Source: Thalassotalea sp.
Lineage (GTDB): Bacteria; Pseudomonadota; Gammaproteobacteria; Enterobacterales; Alteromonadaceae
Length of the DNA: 32,633 bases
Direction of reading: 5' to 3'
Assembly (NCBI GenBank): GCA_029237915.1
Contig: JAQWHD010000026.1
Coordinates: forward strand, 1 to 32,633
Part shown: piece after piece, positions 19,820 to 28,983 of the stretch
Layout: the number at the start of each line of letters is the position of its first letter
Position numbering within the stretch: position 1 is the first letter of the stretch
Notes under the pieces: generated by a model
What the model saw: the letters and a program-made list of their open reading frames with translations, nothing else
What the model was told of the DNA's origin: nothing
Database searches by the model: none
Program-made: the position numbers and the translations under genes

Positions 19820-20338
19820 TTATTTAATTTTCGCTGCTTGCTCAACAACTTTTAAAGAAATATCAGCATCTGGCTTAGCAAAAGCAACAGCTGACTGTTG
19901 TAATACTAGATCATAGCCTTCTTTTTTAGCAACCGCATCAACCGCTTCTTTAACGATAAGAAGAATTTTTTGCTGCTCTTCTTGCTCACGACGCTTTAAT
20001 GACTGTTGTAAAGGCTGTGCTGTAGCTGCGTATTCTTGACGTAAGCCACTGATAGTAGCTTCTAATGCTTCAATCTCTTTTTTACTCATGATGGCTTCGT
20101 CACGTTGACGCTTTTCCATGTTGTATTTGATATCACCTTCCATTTTTTTAAGAGCATCGATTTGCTCTTTAAATTCACTGGTGATAGTCGCTTGAATATC
20201 AGCCATTTGTGGAAGTTGTGCAACTACTTGCTGTACATTAACTGTTGCAATTTTTTGATCTGCTGCTAATGAATTCCCTGCAAATAACATGCTTGTCGCT
20301 GCTGCAGTAAATGCAAGAGACTTAATTAATTTTTTCAA
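19820..20338 (-). CDS. skp: Periplasmic chaperone Skp/OmpH
   Basis: Trimeric periplasmic chaperone that holds unfolded outer-membrane proteins for BamA. The 172-residue precursor has a signal peptide ([14 protein letters not shown]..., likely cut after NSLA, residue 25) and a mature N-terminal strand [12 protein letters not shown] long charged coiled-coil region (about residues 50-135) forms the tentacles. The start is TTG at 20338 with an excellent AGGAG seven bases upstream; no ATG lies near. It stands between bamA and lpxD as in most gammaproteobacteria. Confidence 0.93.
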   Translation of the reverse strand: MKKLIKSLAFTAAATSMLFAGNSLAADQKIATVNVQQVVAQLPQMADIQATITSEFKEQIDALKKMEGDIKYNMEKRQRDEAIMSKKEIEALEATISGLRQEYAATAQPLQQSLKRREQEEQQKILLIVKEAVDAVAKKEGYDLVLQQSAVAFAKPDADISLKVVEQAAKIK

Positions 20339-20405
20339 CCTACTTCTCCTAAATAATAGTAATTTTATATTATACGCCAGTCTTTGCTGACTATTAATGT
20401 TAAAA

Positions 20406-20445
20406 ATGTACTGAGCAATAACATATTGTATATTCCTCAGTACAT
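20406..20445 (-). terminator. Hairpin/partial terminator between bamA and skp
   Basis: ATGTACTGAG (20406-20415) and CTCAGTACAT (20436-20445) form a perfect 10-bp stem with a 20-nt loop that can itself pair. On the minus strand it is followed by TTTTTAAC. It lies 12 bp past the bamA stop, so it could reduce read-through into skp or protect the bamA message end. Confidence 0.55.
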
Positions 20446-20457
20446 AATGAAATGGTA

Positions 20458-22920
20458 TTAGAACGTTTTACCTATGTTGAAACTGAAGAACTCAGTATCA
20501 TCACCGTCTTCACTTTCAAGTCGTTTGGCAAAGTTAAATACCATAGGACCCATAGGTGATAGCCACTGAATTGATAAACCTGAGGATATACGAATTCGTT
20601 TCGGGTCAGAGAAATCATCTAACTTCTCAAATTCTTTCGGCTCTAACGAACGATAATCGTCTAAAGTAAATTCAGTATCCCATACGTTACCAGCATCAAC
20701 AAAGAAACTAGTACGTACACTGTTGCTATAACCTTCATCTAAAAATGGCGTTGGTACAATAAGTTCAATACCGGCAATCGCTATAGCATTACCACCGACA
20801 CTTTGGTCAGACACGTCGATTGCATCTTGACTTGGTGGTAATACTTCTCCACCTTCACCAGGGACACCAGGTGCTTGGCTTGGGAAGCGGTATATTGCTC
20901 TTGGACCAACCGTGTTATTTTCAAAACCACGTAATGTATCAGAGCCACCTGCTCTATAGTTTTCCCAGAAAGGTAATAACTGGTCATTACCATCTATCGT
21001 ACTATAACCATTACCATAGCCAGCTTCAAATCGAGCTAAGAAAGTCCAACGATGATCGCGTGATATCGGGAAATAGTACTTTGAGTTATATTTCAATTTG
21101 AAATATTGAACATCTGAGCCTGGTGTTGTTATCTTACCATTAAGTACTTGTGACGAACCCGCCGTAGGGAAGGTACCACGGTTTAATGTTACTCTCGATA
21201 ATGTTGCATTAATATCGAAGGTTTCAAAGTTTAACTTAGCATCAGGATTGTTTGGATCTTGATATACTTCGTAAAAGCTTTTGATTTGCTCATAAGTTTG
21301 TAGGTTTGAAATATCACTACTCTTATAGCCAACACCTAAGTTTAGTCGTACGTATTCATTGATTGGGAAACCAAGGTTAACGCCTGCACCGTAAGTGGTA
21401 TTGTTGTAGTTTACAAGGTTAGCTTGACCAGCATCAAATTCACTGTAGAAAATATTACCACCTAGAGATATAGCATCTATGGTGAAATATGGATTAGTGT
21501 AAGATAAATTAATACTTTCAGAATACTTCATGGTATTAACTTGTAATGCTAAGCGATTACCAGTACCTAAGAAGTTATTTTGTTGTACACCAGCATTTAA
21601 ACTTAAACCCGAATACGAGCCGTAACCAACACCAGCAGTAAATGAACCAGATGGTTGTTCTTTTACTGTAAAGTCGATATCAACTAAATCTTCTTCGCCA
21701 GGAACTTGCGTAGTTTCAAATTCTACAGATTCAAAATACGGTAAACGTTGCACACGCATTTTAGACGCTTCAACCCAGTTGTTTGACAACCAAGCGCCTT
21801 CCATTTGACGCATTTCACGACGTAAAACTTGCTCTGATGTAACATCATTACCAGTAAAGTTAATGCGATTTACATAAACGCGCTTACCTGGGTCTACCGA
21901 AACAATTAACTTAACGGTTTTATCATCGTCGTTAATTTCTGGCATAGTACGAACTTCAGGATAAGCATAACCAAATCGACCTAAAAACTTACTGATTAAA
22001 TCTTCGGTATATGTAACTTCTGCGCCATTATATAATTCATTAATACGCAGTGGGCTGATGGCTTCAATAGTTTTATCGTAACCGGCCATATCGCCAATAA
22101 ACTCAACTTCACTTACGGTGTACTGCTCACCTTCAGTAACGTTCATTGTTATGTAGACACCTTCTTTATTTGGTGTCATTGAAACTTGAGTCGAATCAAT
22201 TGCAAAACGAAGGTAACCCCTATCAAGATAATAACTCTCGATAGTTTCCATATCACCTTGTAAAGTTTGCTTTTGATATCTGTCTTGCGCCATGAAATCC
22301 CACCATGGAGAATCATAGGTAAGCTCTATTTTGTCTAATAATTGCTCATTAGTGAATATTTCATTGCCAACTACGTTGATTTGCTCAATCGCGGCTGCAT
22401 CGCCTTCCTCAAATTCAAACTCAAGGTTGATACGATTACGAGGTAAATGAGTGATTTTTGTGCTTACAGTAGCGTTATATTTACCAACACTATGATAGAA
22501 ATCTTCTAAGCCACTTTCGATGCCCGTTAATACCGAACGATCTAATGTTTCACCAACGCGAATATTACTGCCGTCTAGGCTTTCTTGTAATTGTTCGTCT
22601 TTAATATCATCATTACCTTCAAAGATAATGCTTGAGATAGTTTCACGCTCTTTAACTTTAAAGATTAGGCGATTACCATCTCTAAAAACTTCGATATTAT
22701 AGAAGTGACCGGATTTGTATAAAGACTTGATCGATTGCGAAATACGAAAGTCATTTAATTGATCGCCTACGCCCACAGGAATGTGAGTTAATGCTGCACC
22801 TAGAGCAACACGCTGCAAACCTTTTACTTGTATATCTTCAACCACAAAATCATTCGCTGCTTGAGTATTGCAACCAATGCTGCCTAGTAATACTGCTAAG
22901 GCGAGTTTTCTTCTTATCAT
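20458..22920 (-). CDS. bamA: Outer membrane protein assembly factor BamA
   Basis: Core of the BAM complex that folds and inserts outer-membrane beta-barrels. From the ATG at 22920 the product has 820 residues (E. coli 810). An in-frame TTG four codons upstream is a weaker candidate. A signal peptide ends near NTQA (residue 21). Five POTRA domains fill roughly residues 25-425 (first: FVVEDIQVKGLQRVALGAAL), followed by a 16-strand barrel. Barrel landmarks are SFTAGVGYGSYSGLS, GGSDTLRGFENNTVGP (loop 6) and GGNAIAIAGIELIVPTPF, ending in the beta-signal-like FFSFNIGKTF with terminal Phe. The loop-6 motif reads LRGF instead of the usual VRGF/Y. Context rseP-bamA-skp is standard. Confidence 0.97.
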   Translation of the reverse strand: MIRRKLALAVLLGSIGCNTQAANDFVVEDIQVKGLQRVALGAALTHIPVGVGDQLNDFRISQSIKSLYKSGHFYNIEVFRDGNRLIFKVKERETISSIIFEGNDDIKDEQLQESLDGSNIRVGETLDRSVLTGIESGLEDFYHSVGKYNATVSTKITHLPRNRINLEFEFEEGDAAAIEQINVVGNEIFTNEQLLDKIELTYDSPWWDFMAQDRYQKQTLQGDMETIESYYLDRGYLRFAIDSTQVSMTPNKEGVYITMNVTEGEQYTVSEVEFIGDMAGYDKTIEAISPLRINELYNGAEVTYTEDLISKFLGRFGYAYPEVRTMPEINDDDKTVKLIVSVDPGKRVYVNRINFTGNDVTSEQVLRREMRQMEGAWLSNNWVEASKMRVQRLPYFESVEFETTQVPGEEDLVDIDFTVKEQPSGSFTAGVGYGSYSGLSLNAGVQQNNFLGTGNRLALQVNTMKYSESINLSYTNPYFTIDAISLGGNIFYSEFDAGQANLVNYNNTTYGAGVNLGFPINEYVRLNLGVGYKSSDISNLQTYEQIKSFYEVYQDPNNPDAKLNFETFDINATLSRVTLNRGTFPTAGSSQVLNGKITTPGSDVQYFKLKYNSKYYFPISRDHRWTFLARFEAGYGNGYSTIDGNDQLLPFWENYRAGGSDTLRGFENNTVGPRAIYRFPSQAPGVPGEGGEVLPPSQDAIDVSDQSVGGNAIAIAGIELIVPTPFLDEGYSNSVRTSFFVDAGNVWDTEFTLDDYRSLEPKEFEKLDDFSDPKRIRISSGLSIQWLSPMGPMVFNFAKRLESEDGDDTEFFSFNIGKTF

Positions 22921-22950
22921 ATGAATAGTCAACTTTTCTAATTCTTATTT

Positions 22951-22975
22951 ATAACATTGGAACAACCAATGTTAT
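22951..22975 (-). other. Hairpin in the rseP-bamA spacer
   Basis: ATAACATTGG (22951-22960) and CCAATGTTAT (22966-22975) form a perfect 10-bp stem with a 5-nt loop, touching the rseP stop codon. No T run follows on the minus strand, so it is not a standard terminator. It may stabilise or process the message ahead of bamA. Confidence 0.5.
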
Positions 22976-24333
22976 TAGAGCCGGGAGAAATCGTTAAAAA
23001 TAGCTATGCTCATTAACGATAGTAAAATCAGTGCTCCTATTTTAAATCCTACTTCCTGAAATTTTTCTGGTACGGGTTTACCGCTTATAAGCTCGATAAA
23101 GTAATAAAGTAAATGTCCGCCATCAAGTATCGGTAACGGTAAAAGATTTATAATGCCCAAATTTATACTAATTAACGCTAAAAAACTCAAGAAATAAACT
23201 AGGCCGTAACCTGCACTATTACCTGCGCCTTGCGCAATTGATATTGGTCCACTTAAATTATCTACACTTACATGGCCGGTAATTAACTTACCTACCATAT
23301 CAAAACTCAGCGTGATTAAATTCCATGTACTCGCTGTCGCTTTGCTTATTGCCTCTATCGGGCCATATGAAATCTCAATTCGATGTTCATCTGGCCAAGC
23401 CTCGACAATTGGTGAAACACCAATATATCCAACCTTGTGACCATCAGATTGCGCACGAGTTCCCACAAATATTTCAATAGTCAGTTTTTCGCTATCCCTG
23501 AATAGCTCAACTGGTATTAAGGTGTTCGGATTTTGTTGAATAATATCAACAAATCCCTGCCAATTACCATATATATTCTCACCATTTGCCGAGATAATTT
23601 CATCGTCTAATTTTAAGCCAGCTTTATCCCCTGCTGCACCGGCTTCTATACGGGCTACTTTTGTTAGAGTATTTGGTATAAAAGGTTTGATACCTAAGCT
23701 AGCCATAGCCGATTCTTTACTCGGTTCGAACTGCCACTCGCTAGTGTTAAGCTGTTGTTTATTAATGTAAGTTGAGTCTAAGTTCTGAGTTGATATGCTG
23801 ACATTAGGCTCACCTATTTGACCAACCAAGGCCATTTGTACGGCGTTCCAGTCTTGCGTCTGTTTATCATTAATAGCAACTATCTGGGTATTAGGTTGTA
23901 ATTGTGCTTGGCTAGCAATTGAATCGGCTGTTACCTCACCGATGATAGGTTTTACGCTACTCATGCCAATAAGAAACATTAAATAGAATGCTACGATGGC
24001 AAATAAAAAATTAGCAATAGGGCCAGCAGCAACAATCGCAATGCGCTGATAAACAGATTTATGATTAAATGCGAACTGTTTTTCACTTTCAGTAATGTCA
24101 TCAACTCGGCCATCAAGCATTTTTACAAAACCGCCTAAAGGCAATAAGGCTATAACAAATTCGGTGCCATGTTTATCATGGGTTCGCCATAGAGTTTTAC
24201 CAAAGCCAATAGAAAAACGCTCAACTTTTACCCCACACTTTCTTGCTACCCAAAAATGCCCATATTCATGCACAGTAACAAGCAAACCTAGAGCAACAAT
24301 AAAAGAGCCTAAATTCCATAATAAATCGAACAT
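22975..24333 (-). CDS. rseP: Site-2 regulated intramembrane protease RseP
   Basis: Zinc metalloprotease in the inner membrane that cuts RseA in the sigma-E envelope stress response and clears signal-peptide remnants. It has 452 residues (E. coli 450). The zinc motif VHEYGHFW sits in the first transmembrane helix (His22, Glu23, His26). Two PDZ domains occupy about residues 115-310 (the second around IEAGAAGDKAGLKLDDEII). The third zinc ligand lies in LPLPILDGGHLLYY near the C-terminus. ATG start one base after the dxr stop. Order dxr-rseP-bamA-skp matches Pseudomonas. Confidence 0.97.
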   Translation of the reverse strand: MFDLLWNLGSFIVALGLLVTVHEYGHFWVARKCGVKVERFSIGFGKTLWRTHDKHGTEFVIALLPLGGFVKMLDGRVDDITESEKQFAFNHKSVYQRIAIVAAGPIANFLFAIVAFYLMFLIGMSSVKPIIGEVTADSIASQAQLQPNTQIVAINDKQTQDWNAVQMALVGQIGEPNVSISTQNLDSTYINKQQLNTSEWQFEPSKESAMASLGIKPFIPNTLTKVARIEAGAAGDKAGLKLDDEIISANGENIYGNWQGFVDIIQQNPNTLIPVELFRDSEKLTIEIFVGTRAQSDGHKVGYIGVSPIVEAWPDEHRIEISYGPIEAISKATASTWNLITLSFDMVGKLITGHVSVDNLSGPISIAQGAGNSAGYGLVYFLSFLALISINLGIINLLPLPILDGGHLLYYFIELISGKPVPEKFQEVGFKIGALILLSLMSIAIFNDFSRL

Positions 24334-24334
24334 A

Positions 24335-25537
24335 CTAAGTCACATCCAGTGTTTTTATTGTATTTTTAGCGAACGTTCTCGCATCAGAGTCAAGCTTAAT
24401 GACATCATCAATAGTGGCTATTTCAACATCATAAAAATGTTTCATCACCGCTTCATTGACCACACTAATTTCGGTAAATTTAATTTCAGTATTTAAAAAT
24501 GCCGCAACCGCAATTTCGTTAGCTGCATTTAAAGCGGTACAAGCACCTTGTCCTTGGCGACAAGCATCAATGGCGAGTTTAAGGTTGGGATAGCGATTTA
24601 AATCGGCAGGAGAAAATTCAAAATTCTTACAGTTAAAGAAATCAAACGGCTGCACGCCTGACTCAATACGCTGTGGATAGGATAAAGCATGTGCAATTGG
24701 TGTACGCATGTCTGGGTTACCCATTTGCGCAATAACAGAGCCATCTACATACTGCACCATAGAATGAATTGTACTTTGTGGATGCAAAACCACTTGAATA
24801 TCATCAACAGCTAAGTTAAATAACCATTTAGCTTCAATTAACTCTAGGCCTTTATTCATCATAGTCGCTGAGTCGACAGATATTTTACGACCCATATCCC
24901 AATTAGGATGTGCGCAAGCTTGATCTGGGGTTATGTCATCAAACTCAGTTAGTGGCGTCTCTCGAAAAGGCCCACCTGAGCCGGTCAGTAATATCTTACT
25001 AATCCCGTAATCAGCAATATTTCCGTGCCCAACTTTAGACTGCATGCCTAAAGGTAAACTTTGAAAAATAGCATTATGTTCAGAATCAATTGGTAGTAAT
25101 TCAGCTTTAGAAGCCGTTAAAGCATCAATAAATATTTGACCAGAAGTGACTAATGATTCTTTATTAGCAAGTAACACTCGCTTATCAGCTTTTATTGCAG
25201 CGAGTGTTGGCAGTAAGCCAGATGCGCCGACAATGGCAGCCATTACAGTATCGATACTAGGACAGCTAGCAAGGTCGGTAAGGGCTTGGGTACCGGCGAG
25301 AACCTCAATGTGATGATAATCTTGGGCAATTAACTTTAACTTAAGTTGCTCTGCACAATATTCATCAACCATAACCACTGTTTTAGGAGAGAATTCGACA
25401 CATAAGTCATACATAGCATCAACACGTGTATGTGCTGACAAGCTTACTATATTGTATTTATCAGGGTGGCGCCTAACAACATCTAACGTGCTCAAACCTA
25501 TTGATCCGGTAGCACCAAGCACACATAAATTTTGCAT
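24335..25537 (-). CDS. dxr: 1-deoxy-D-xylulose-5-phosphate reductoisomerase
   Basis: NADPH-dependent second step of the MEP isoprenoid pathway, converting DXP to MEP. The 400-residue product opens with the nucleotide-binding LGATGSIGLSTLDVVRRHP. It shows LLANKESLV, the metal-binding LLPIDSEHNAIFQ, LTGSGGPFRETPL and HPNWDMGRKISVDSATMMNKGLELIEA, then the C-terminal helical domain with ALNAANEIAVAAFL. ATG start. It lies between cdsA and rseP, unlike E. coli where dxr lies between frr and uppS; the order here is the Pseudomonas-type one. Confidence 0.98.
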   Translation of the reverse strand: MQNLCVLGATGSIGLSTLDVVRRHPDKYNIVSLSAHTRVDAMYDLCVEFSPKTVVMVDEYCAEQLKLKLIAQDYHHIEVLAGTQALTDLASCPSIDTVMAAIVGASGLLPTLAAIKADKRVLLANKESLVTSGQIFIDALTASKAELLPIDSEHNAIFQSLPLGMQSKVGHGNIADYGISKILLTGSGGPFRETPLTEFDDITPDQACAHPNWDMGRKISVDSATMMNKGLELIEAKWLFNLAVDDIQVVLHPQSTIHSMVQYVDGSVIAQMGNPDMRTPIAHALSYPQRIESGVQPFDFFNCKNFEFSPADLNRYPNLKLAIDACRQGQGACTALNAANEIAVAAFLNTEIKFTEISVVNEAVMKHFYDVEIATIDDVIKLDSDARTFAKNTIKTLDVT

Positions 25538-25544
25538 CTATTAA

Positions 25545-26408
25545 TTACCAGCCGAATAATGCAAAGCAAAGGGCGAATACAGGAGCTGTTGCAGTTAAGC
25601 TGTCAATACGATCAAGTATACCGCCATGGCCAGGTAAAATTGAACCACTGTCTTTAACACCAGCTTGGCGTTTTAACATACTCTCGGTTAAATCACCGAC
25701 AACAGATACAGAGCTAATAAGTAATGCTAAACCTACAGACATCATTAACTGCTCATTACTCCAAGAGAAATAAACGCCAGTAATGATAGCAACAGCGGCT
25801 GCGGCTATATTGCCACCAATAAATCCTTCAATGGTTTTACCAGGGCTGACATTAGGCATTAATTTATTTTTGCCAAAACGTTTACCTGCAAAATAAGCAC
25901 CGATATCGGCACTCCAAACAAAGGCAAATAGCAACATTAATAAATAAGCGCCATCAAATTCTGCAAAGATAATATTATTTGAACGTAAAACCAAAAAGGC
26001 AACCCACATAGGTGCTAAGGTAATTAAGCCAAACAAGCCTCGAATAGTGCGATGACCAGTCCAAAATGCGCTGTATCTAGGATATTTAAATATCATAAAT
26101 ATACAGAGTGCCCACCAAACTGATGCGCCAATAAGGATGGTTTCAGCCAGAGGATTTAAACCACCTACTTGCCATAGCTGCTCTGGCGGTAAAATGTACC
26201 ATAAACCGGCAATAGCTAAGGCAATAAAAGTAACAAAACCAATTCGGCGCTTAGTGGTATCGAAGCCCATTAAAGGCCCCCATTCCCATGCACCAATGGC
26301 AATAATGGCTAACACTACCCCTGCAAATGCTTGCAGAGATAAAAAGAAAATGGCAGCAATAGCAAGAGGTGCTAGTATCAATGCCGTTAAAATACGTTGC
26401 TTTAACAA
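25545..26408 (-). CDS. cdsA: Phosphatidate cytidylyltransferase
   Basis: Makes CDP-diacylglycerol from CTP and phosphatidic acid, the branch point of phospholipid synthesis. The 287-residue polytopic membrane protein has about eight hydrophobic segments and the C-terminal signature SVVGDLTESMLKRQAGVKDSG, followed by LPGHGGILDRIDSL. The start is TTG at 26408 with AAGGA seven bases upstream. It starts 3 bp after the uppS stop and ends 7 bp before dxr. Confidence 0.96.
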   Translation of the reverse strand: MLKQRILTALILAPLAIAAIFFLSLQAFAGVVLAIIAIGAWEWGPLMGFDTTKRRIGFVTFIALAIAGLWYILPPEQLWQVGGLNPLAETILIGASVWWALCIFMIFKYPRYSAFWTGHRTIRGLFGLITLAPMWVAFLVLRSNNIIFAEFDGAYLLMLLFAFVWSADIGAYFAGKRFGKNKLMPNVSPGKTIEGFIGGNIAAAAVAIITGVYFSWSNEQLMMSVGLALLISSVSVVGDLTESMLKRQAGVKDSGSILPGHGGILDRIDSLTATAPVFALCFALFGW

Positions 26409-26411
26409 ACG

Positions 26412-27176
26412 TTAATCCTTTTCAGTTTTCGATTGTACCTGTTCACCAGTTTTACCAAAGCGTCGCTCTCTATCAGAGAATGACGCTAATGCTTGTTTAA
26501 ACGGTTCTGCTTTAAAGTCAGGCCAGAGTAGTTCGGTAAAATAAAATTCTGCGTAAGCGGCTTGCCACAGCAAAAAATTACTAACCCGAAAGTCACCACC
26601 AGTTCTGATCAATAAATCTAATTCAGGAACATTCGATAAATTAATATGATTATTGAGCATGTGCTCATCTATGTCATTAACGTTAACATCACCGTTTACG
26701 GCGAGTTGAGCAATTTTTTTCGAAGCTTGAGCTATATCCCAACGGCCACCATAATTGGCGGCAACGGATAACACCATGCCATCGTTATTTTTAGTTAGCT
26801 GCTCTGCGTCAATGATCTTTTGTTGTAACTTTGTCGAAAAGCGAGATTTATCGCCAATCACTTGAAAACGAATATTGTTTTTATGTAAACGCTTAACTTC
26901 ACGAGTTAGCACAAACATAAATAAATCCATTAAAACACTAACCTCACTTGCTGGTCTTTGCCAGTTTTCACTACTAAAAGCGAATAGAGTTAGTGCCTTG
27001 ACACCAAGTTCCCGTGCTGTAGTTACACATTCCCGCACTGACTCAACGCCAGCTTTATGCCCTGCTACACGGCCTTTGCCTTGTAGCTGTGCCCAACGCC
27101 CATTACCGTCCATAATAATAGCCACATGTTGTGGTAACGCTGCAGGTTCACTATTTAAAGTATCAATAGTTGTCAC
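26412..27176 (-). CDS. uppS: Di-trans,poly-cis-undecaprenyl-diphosphate synthase
   Basis: Cis-prenyltransferase making the C55 lipid carrier for peptidoglycan and other glycans. The 254-residue product carries [11 protein letters not shown] (catalytic Asp), [26 protein letters not shown] and [15 protein letters not shown], then FTELLWPDF. In the last motif the usual GGE-x-R reads GGDFR; the essential Arg and Ser are kept. The start is GTG at 27176 with TGGA upstream. It begins about 17 bp after a terminator-like structure that follows frr. Confidence 0.96.
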   Translation of the reverse strand: MTTIDTLNSEPAALPQHVAIIMDGNGRWAQLQGKGRVAGHKAGVESVRECVTTARELGVKALTLFAFSSENWQRPASEVSVLMDLFMFVLTREVKRLHKNNIRFQVIGDKSRFSTKLQQKIIDAEQLTKNNDGMVLSVAANYGGRWDIAQASKKIAQLAVNGDVNVNDIDEHMLNNHINLSNVPELDLLIRTGGDFRVSNFLLWQAAYAEFYFTELLWPDFKAEPFKQALASFSDRERRFGKTGEQVQSKTEKD

Positions 27177-27192
27177 GAAACATCCATCTTAT

Positions 27193-27252
27193 AAAAAAGC
27201 CGTAAACTCTGCGAATATATCAATTAAATAAAATAACGACTAGGTTTACGGC
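27193..27252 (-). terminator. Long-loop terminator/attenuator between frr and uppS
   Basis: GCCGTAAAC (27199-27207) and GTTTACGGC (27244-27252) form a perfect 9-bp stem with a 36-nt loop. On the minus strand six T follow at once. It lies just upstream of the uppS ribosome binding site with no room for a promoter between them, so partial termination or attenuation is more likely than a full stop. Confidence 0.55.
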
Positions 27253-27274
27253 GATTAGCTAAAAAATCTAAAAA

Positions 27275-27832
27275 TTAGATTTCCATTAATTCTTTTTCTT
27301 TTGCAGATGCAATTTCATCAGCTTGTTTAATGAATTCATCAGTGATCTTCTGAATTCCATCTTCACCATTTCTGGCTTCATCATCACTAATATCTTTGTC
27401 TTTGTTTAAAGATTTAATGTCTGAGTTAGCATCACGGCGGATATTACGAATAGCAACTTTACCTGCTTCAATTTCACCACCAACAACTTTAACTAAATCA
27501 CGACGGCGCTCTTCAGTTAATGGCGGTAATGGAATGCGGATAAGCGTACCTTGCGATGAAGGGTTTAAACCTAAATCTGATTTCAATATTGCTTTCTCAA
27601 CTAAGCCAACCATAGACTTGTCAAAAACAGAAATAGAAATAGTACGCGCATCAGGAGTTGATACGTTACCAATTTGCGCTAAAGGTGAATCTACCCCGTA
27701 ATATTCTACGGTGATATTATCTAATAATGATACGTGAGCACGGCCAGTTCTGATTTTATTTAATTGGCTTTTTAATGCTTCGATACTTTTACCCATACGG
27801 CTTTTGGCATCTTGTTGAATTTCGTTAATCAA
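27275..27832 (-). CDS. frr: Ribosome recycling factor
   Basis: With EF-G, splits post-termination ribosomes. The 185-residue protein matches the family length and shows the three-helix/beta arrangement: [21 protein letters not shown], the conserved [33 protein letters not shown] and [11 protein letters not shown]. The start is TTG at 27832 with AAGGA eight bases upstream. It lies about 90 bp after pyrH. A weak 7-bp inverted repeat (ACGAGTT/AACTCGT, 27883-27906) occupies that spacer. Confidence 0.97.
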   Translation of the reverse strand: MINEIQQDAKSRMGKSIEALKSQLNKIRTGRAHVSLLDNITVEYYGVDSPLAQIGNVSTPDARTISISVFDKSMVGLVEKAILKSDLGLNPSSQGTLIRIPLPPLTEERRRDLVKVVGGEIEAGKVAIRNIRRDANSDIKSLNKDKDISDDEARNGEDGIQKITDEFIKQADEIASAKEKELMEI

Positions 27833-27922
27833 AACCTTGATCCTTTTTGCTAAAATTTAAAATGTTTTCTGAAATAAATTAAACGAGTTATTTAGTCACA
27901 ACTCGTCGACAGCGGCTAATGT

Positions 27923-28663
27923 TTATTTAGCATCTGCGTTATGGTTAATGGTAGTACCTTCACTGCCACCCATAACAATTGACTTTAATGCACCTTCTTT
28001 ATTCATGTTAAATACACGAATAGGCATTGAATGGTCACGAGCTAAAGTGAAGGCAGCTAAGTCCATTACCTTTAATTCTTTCTCAAGTACAGTGTCATAA
28101 GATAAGTTAGTGTAAAGCTCTGCATCAGGGTTAGTTACAGGGTCTGCCGAATAAATACCGTCTACTTTAGTACCTTTAAATACGGCATCTGCTTCAATCT
28201 CAATACCACGTAAACAGGCTGCTGAATCCGTAGTAAAGAATGGGTTACCTGTACCTGCGCTGAAAATAACGACACGACCAGACTTTAACAAGCTAATCGC
28301 TTCAGCCCAGTTATAGCTATCACATACACCAGTTAAATCAATTGCAGACATTAAACGTGCATTAACAAATGCTCGATGTAAAGCATCGCGCATCGCTAAA
28401 CCATTCATCACGGTAGCTAACATGCCCATTTGGTCGCCAACAACACGATTCATACCAGCTTGAGCTAAACCTGCGCCACGGAATAAGTTGCCGCCGCCAA
28501 TGACTAAGCCTACTTGTACGCCCATTTCAATCAATTCTTTAATTTCTTGAGCCATACGGTCTAATACTTTAGGGTCTATGCCAAAGCCTTCATCTCCCAT
28601 TAGGGCTTCACCGCTAAGTTTTAATAAAATGCGACGATACGTTGGTTTAGGGTTAGTGCTCAT
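27923..28663 (-). CDS. pyrH: UMP kinase
   Basis: Phosphorylates UMP to UDP; the hexameric bacterial enzyme is activated by GTP and inhibited by UTP. The 246-residue product shows [71 protein letters not shown] and [15 protein letters not shown] start with AGGA about 12 bases upstream. A strong terminator separates it from tsf, and a chain of hairpins fills its 5' region (28694-28794), so it probably has its own promoter there. Confidence 0.97.
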   Translation of the reverse strand: MSTNPKPTYRRILLKLSGEALMGDEGFGIDPKVLDRMAQEIKELIEMGVQVGLVIGGGNLFRGAGLAQAGMNRVVGDQMGMLATVMNGLAMRDALHRAFVNARLMSAIDLTGVCDSYNWAEAISLLKSGRVVIFSAGTGNPFFTTDSAACLRGIEIEADAVFKGTKVDGIYSADPVTNPDAELYTNLSYDTVLEKELKVMDLAAFTLARDHSMPIRVFNMNKEGALKSIVMGGSEGTTINHNADAK

Positions 28664-28937
28664 AAAGTAAACAATCCTGTATAAAGTGAGAAAATACTAA
28701 TCTTAATATTATTGAAATTGATAATAACATTAAGATTAGTATAGAAAATAATTTGGTTTAAATACAAAATTTAAACCGCAGGTATTTTAATACCAATTGC
28801 ATTTTTTATCTACCGACTGAGCAACATAATTGTAAATTAAGGAGTTTAAGTCGTTAATATGCTCAATTTTAGTACAAACAAGAATAAGCTGTTACTCGGC
28901 GTTAATTAATTAGGTGTAAATTCAAGCACAAAAAAAA
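28664..28937 (-). promoter_or_regulatory. pyrH leader with successive inverted repeats
   Basis: The AT-rich spacer between the tsf terminator and pyrH carries a 20-bp inverted repeat with one mismatch (28694-28713 and 28723-28742, loop 9 nt). A 9-bp one, GGTTTAAAT/ATTTAAACC (28755-28777), and GGTATT/AATACC (28781-28794) follow. The largest lies about 30 nt before the pyrH start and is not followed by a T run. Promoter elements could not be placed with confidence. Confidence 0.5.
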
Positions 28938-28967
28938 CCCGGTCATCAAAGATGACCGGGCTTTTTT
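28930..28967 (-). terminator. Rho-independent terminator after tsf
   Basis: CCCGGTCATC (28938-28947) and GATGACCGGG (28951-28960) form a perfect, GC-rich 10-bp stem with a 3-nt loop, flanked by A and T runs on both sides. It lies 24 bp past the tsf stop and ends the rpsB-tsf transcript. Confidence 0.92.
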
Positions 28968-28983
28968 ACAACGTTAAAAGCTT

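Noticed and set aside
22869-22871. BamA as a lipoprotein because of Cys17 in its signal peptide
   Set aside because: The residues before the Cys (SIG) do not match a lipobox, and BamA is a barrel protein with ordinary signal peptidase I cleavage.
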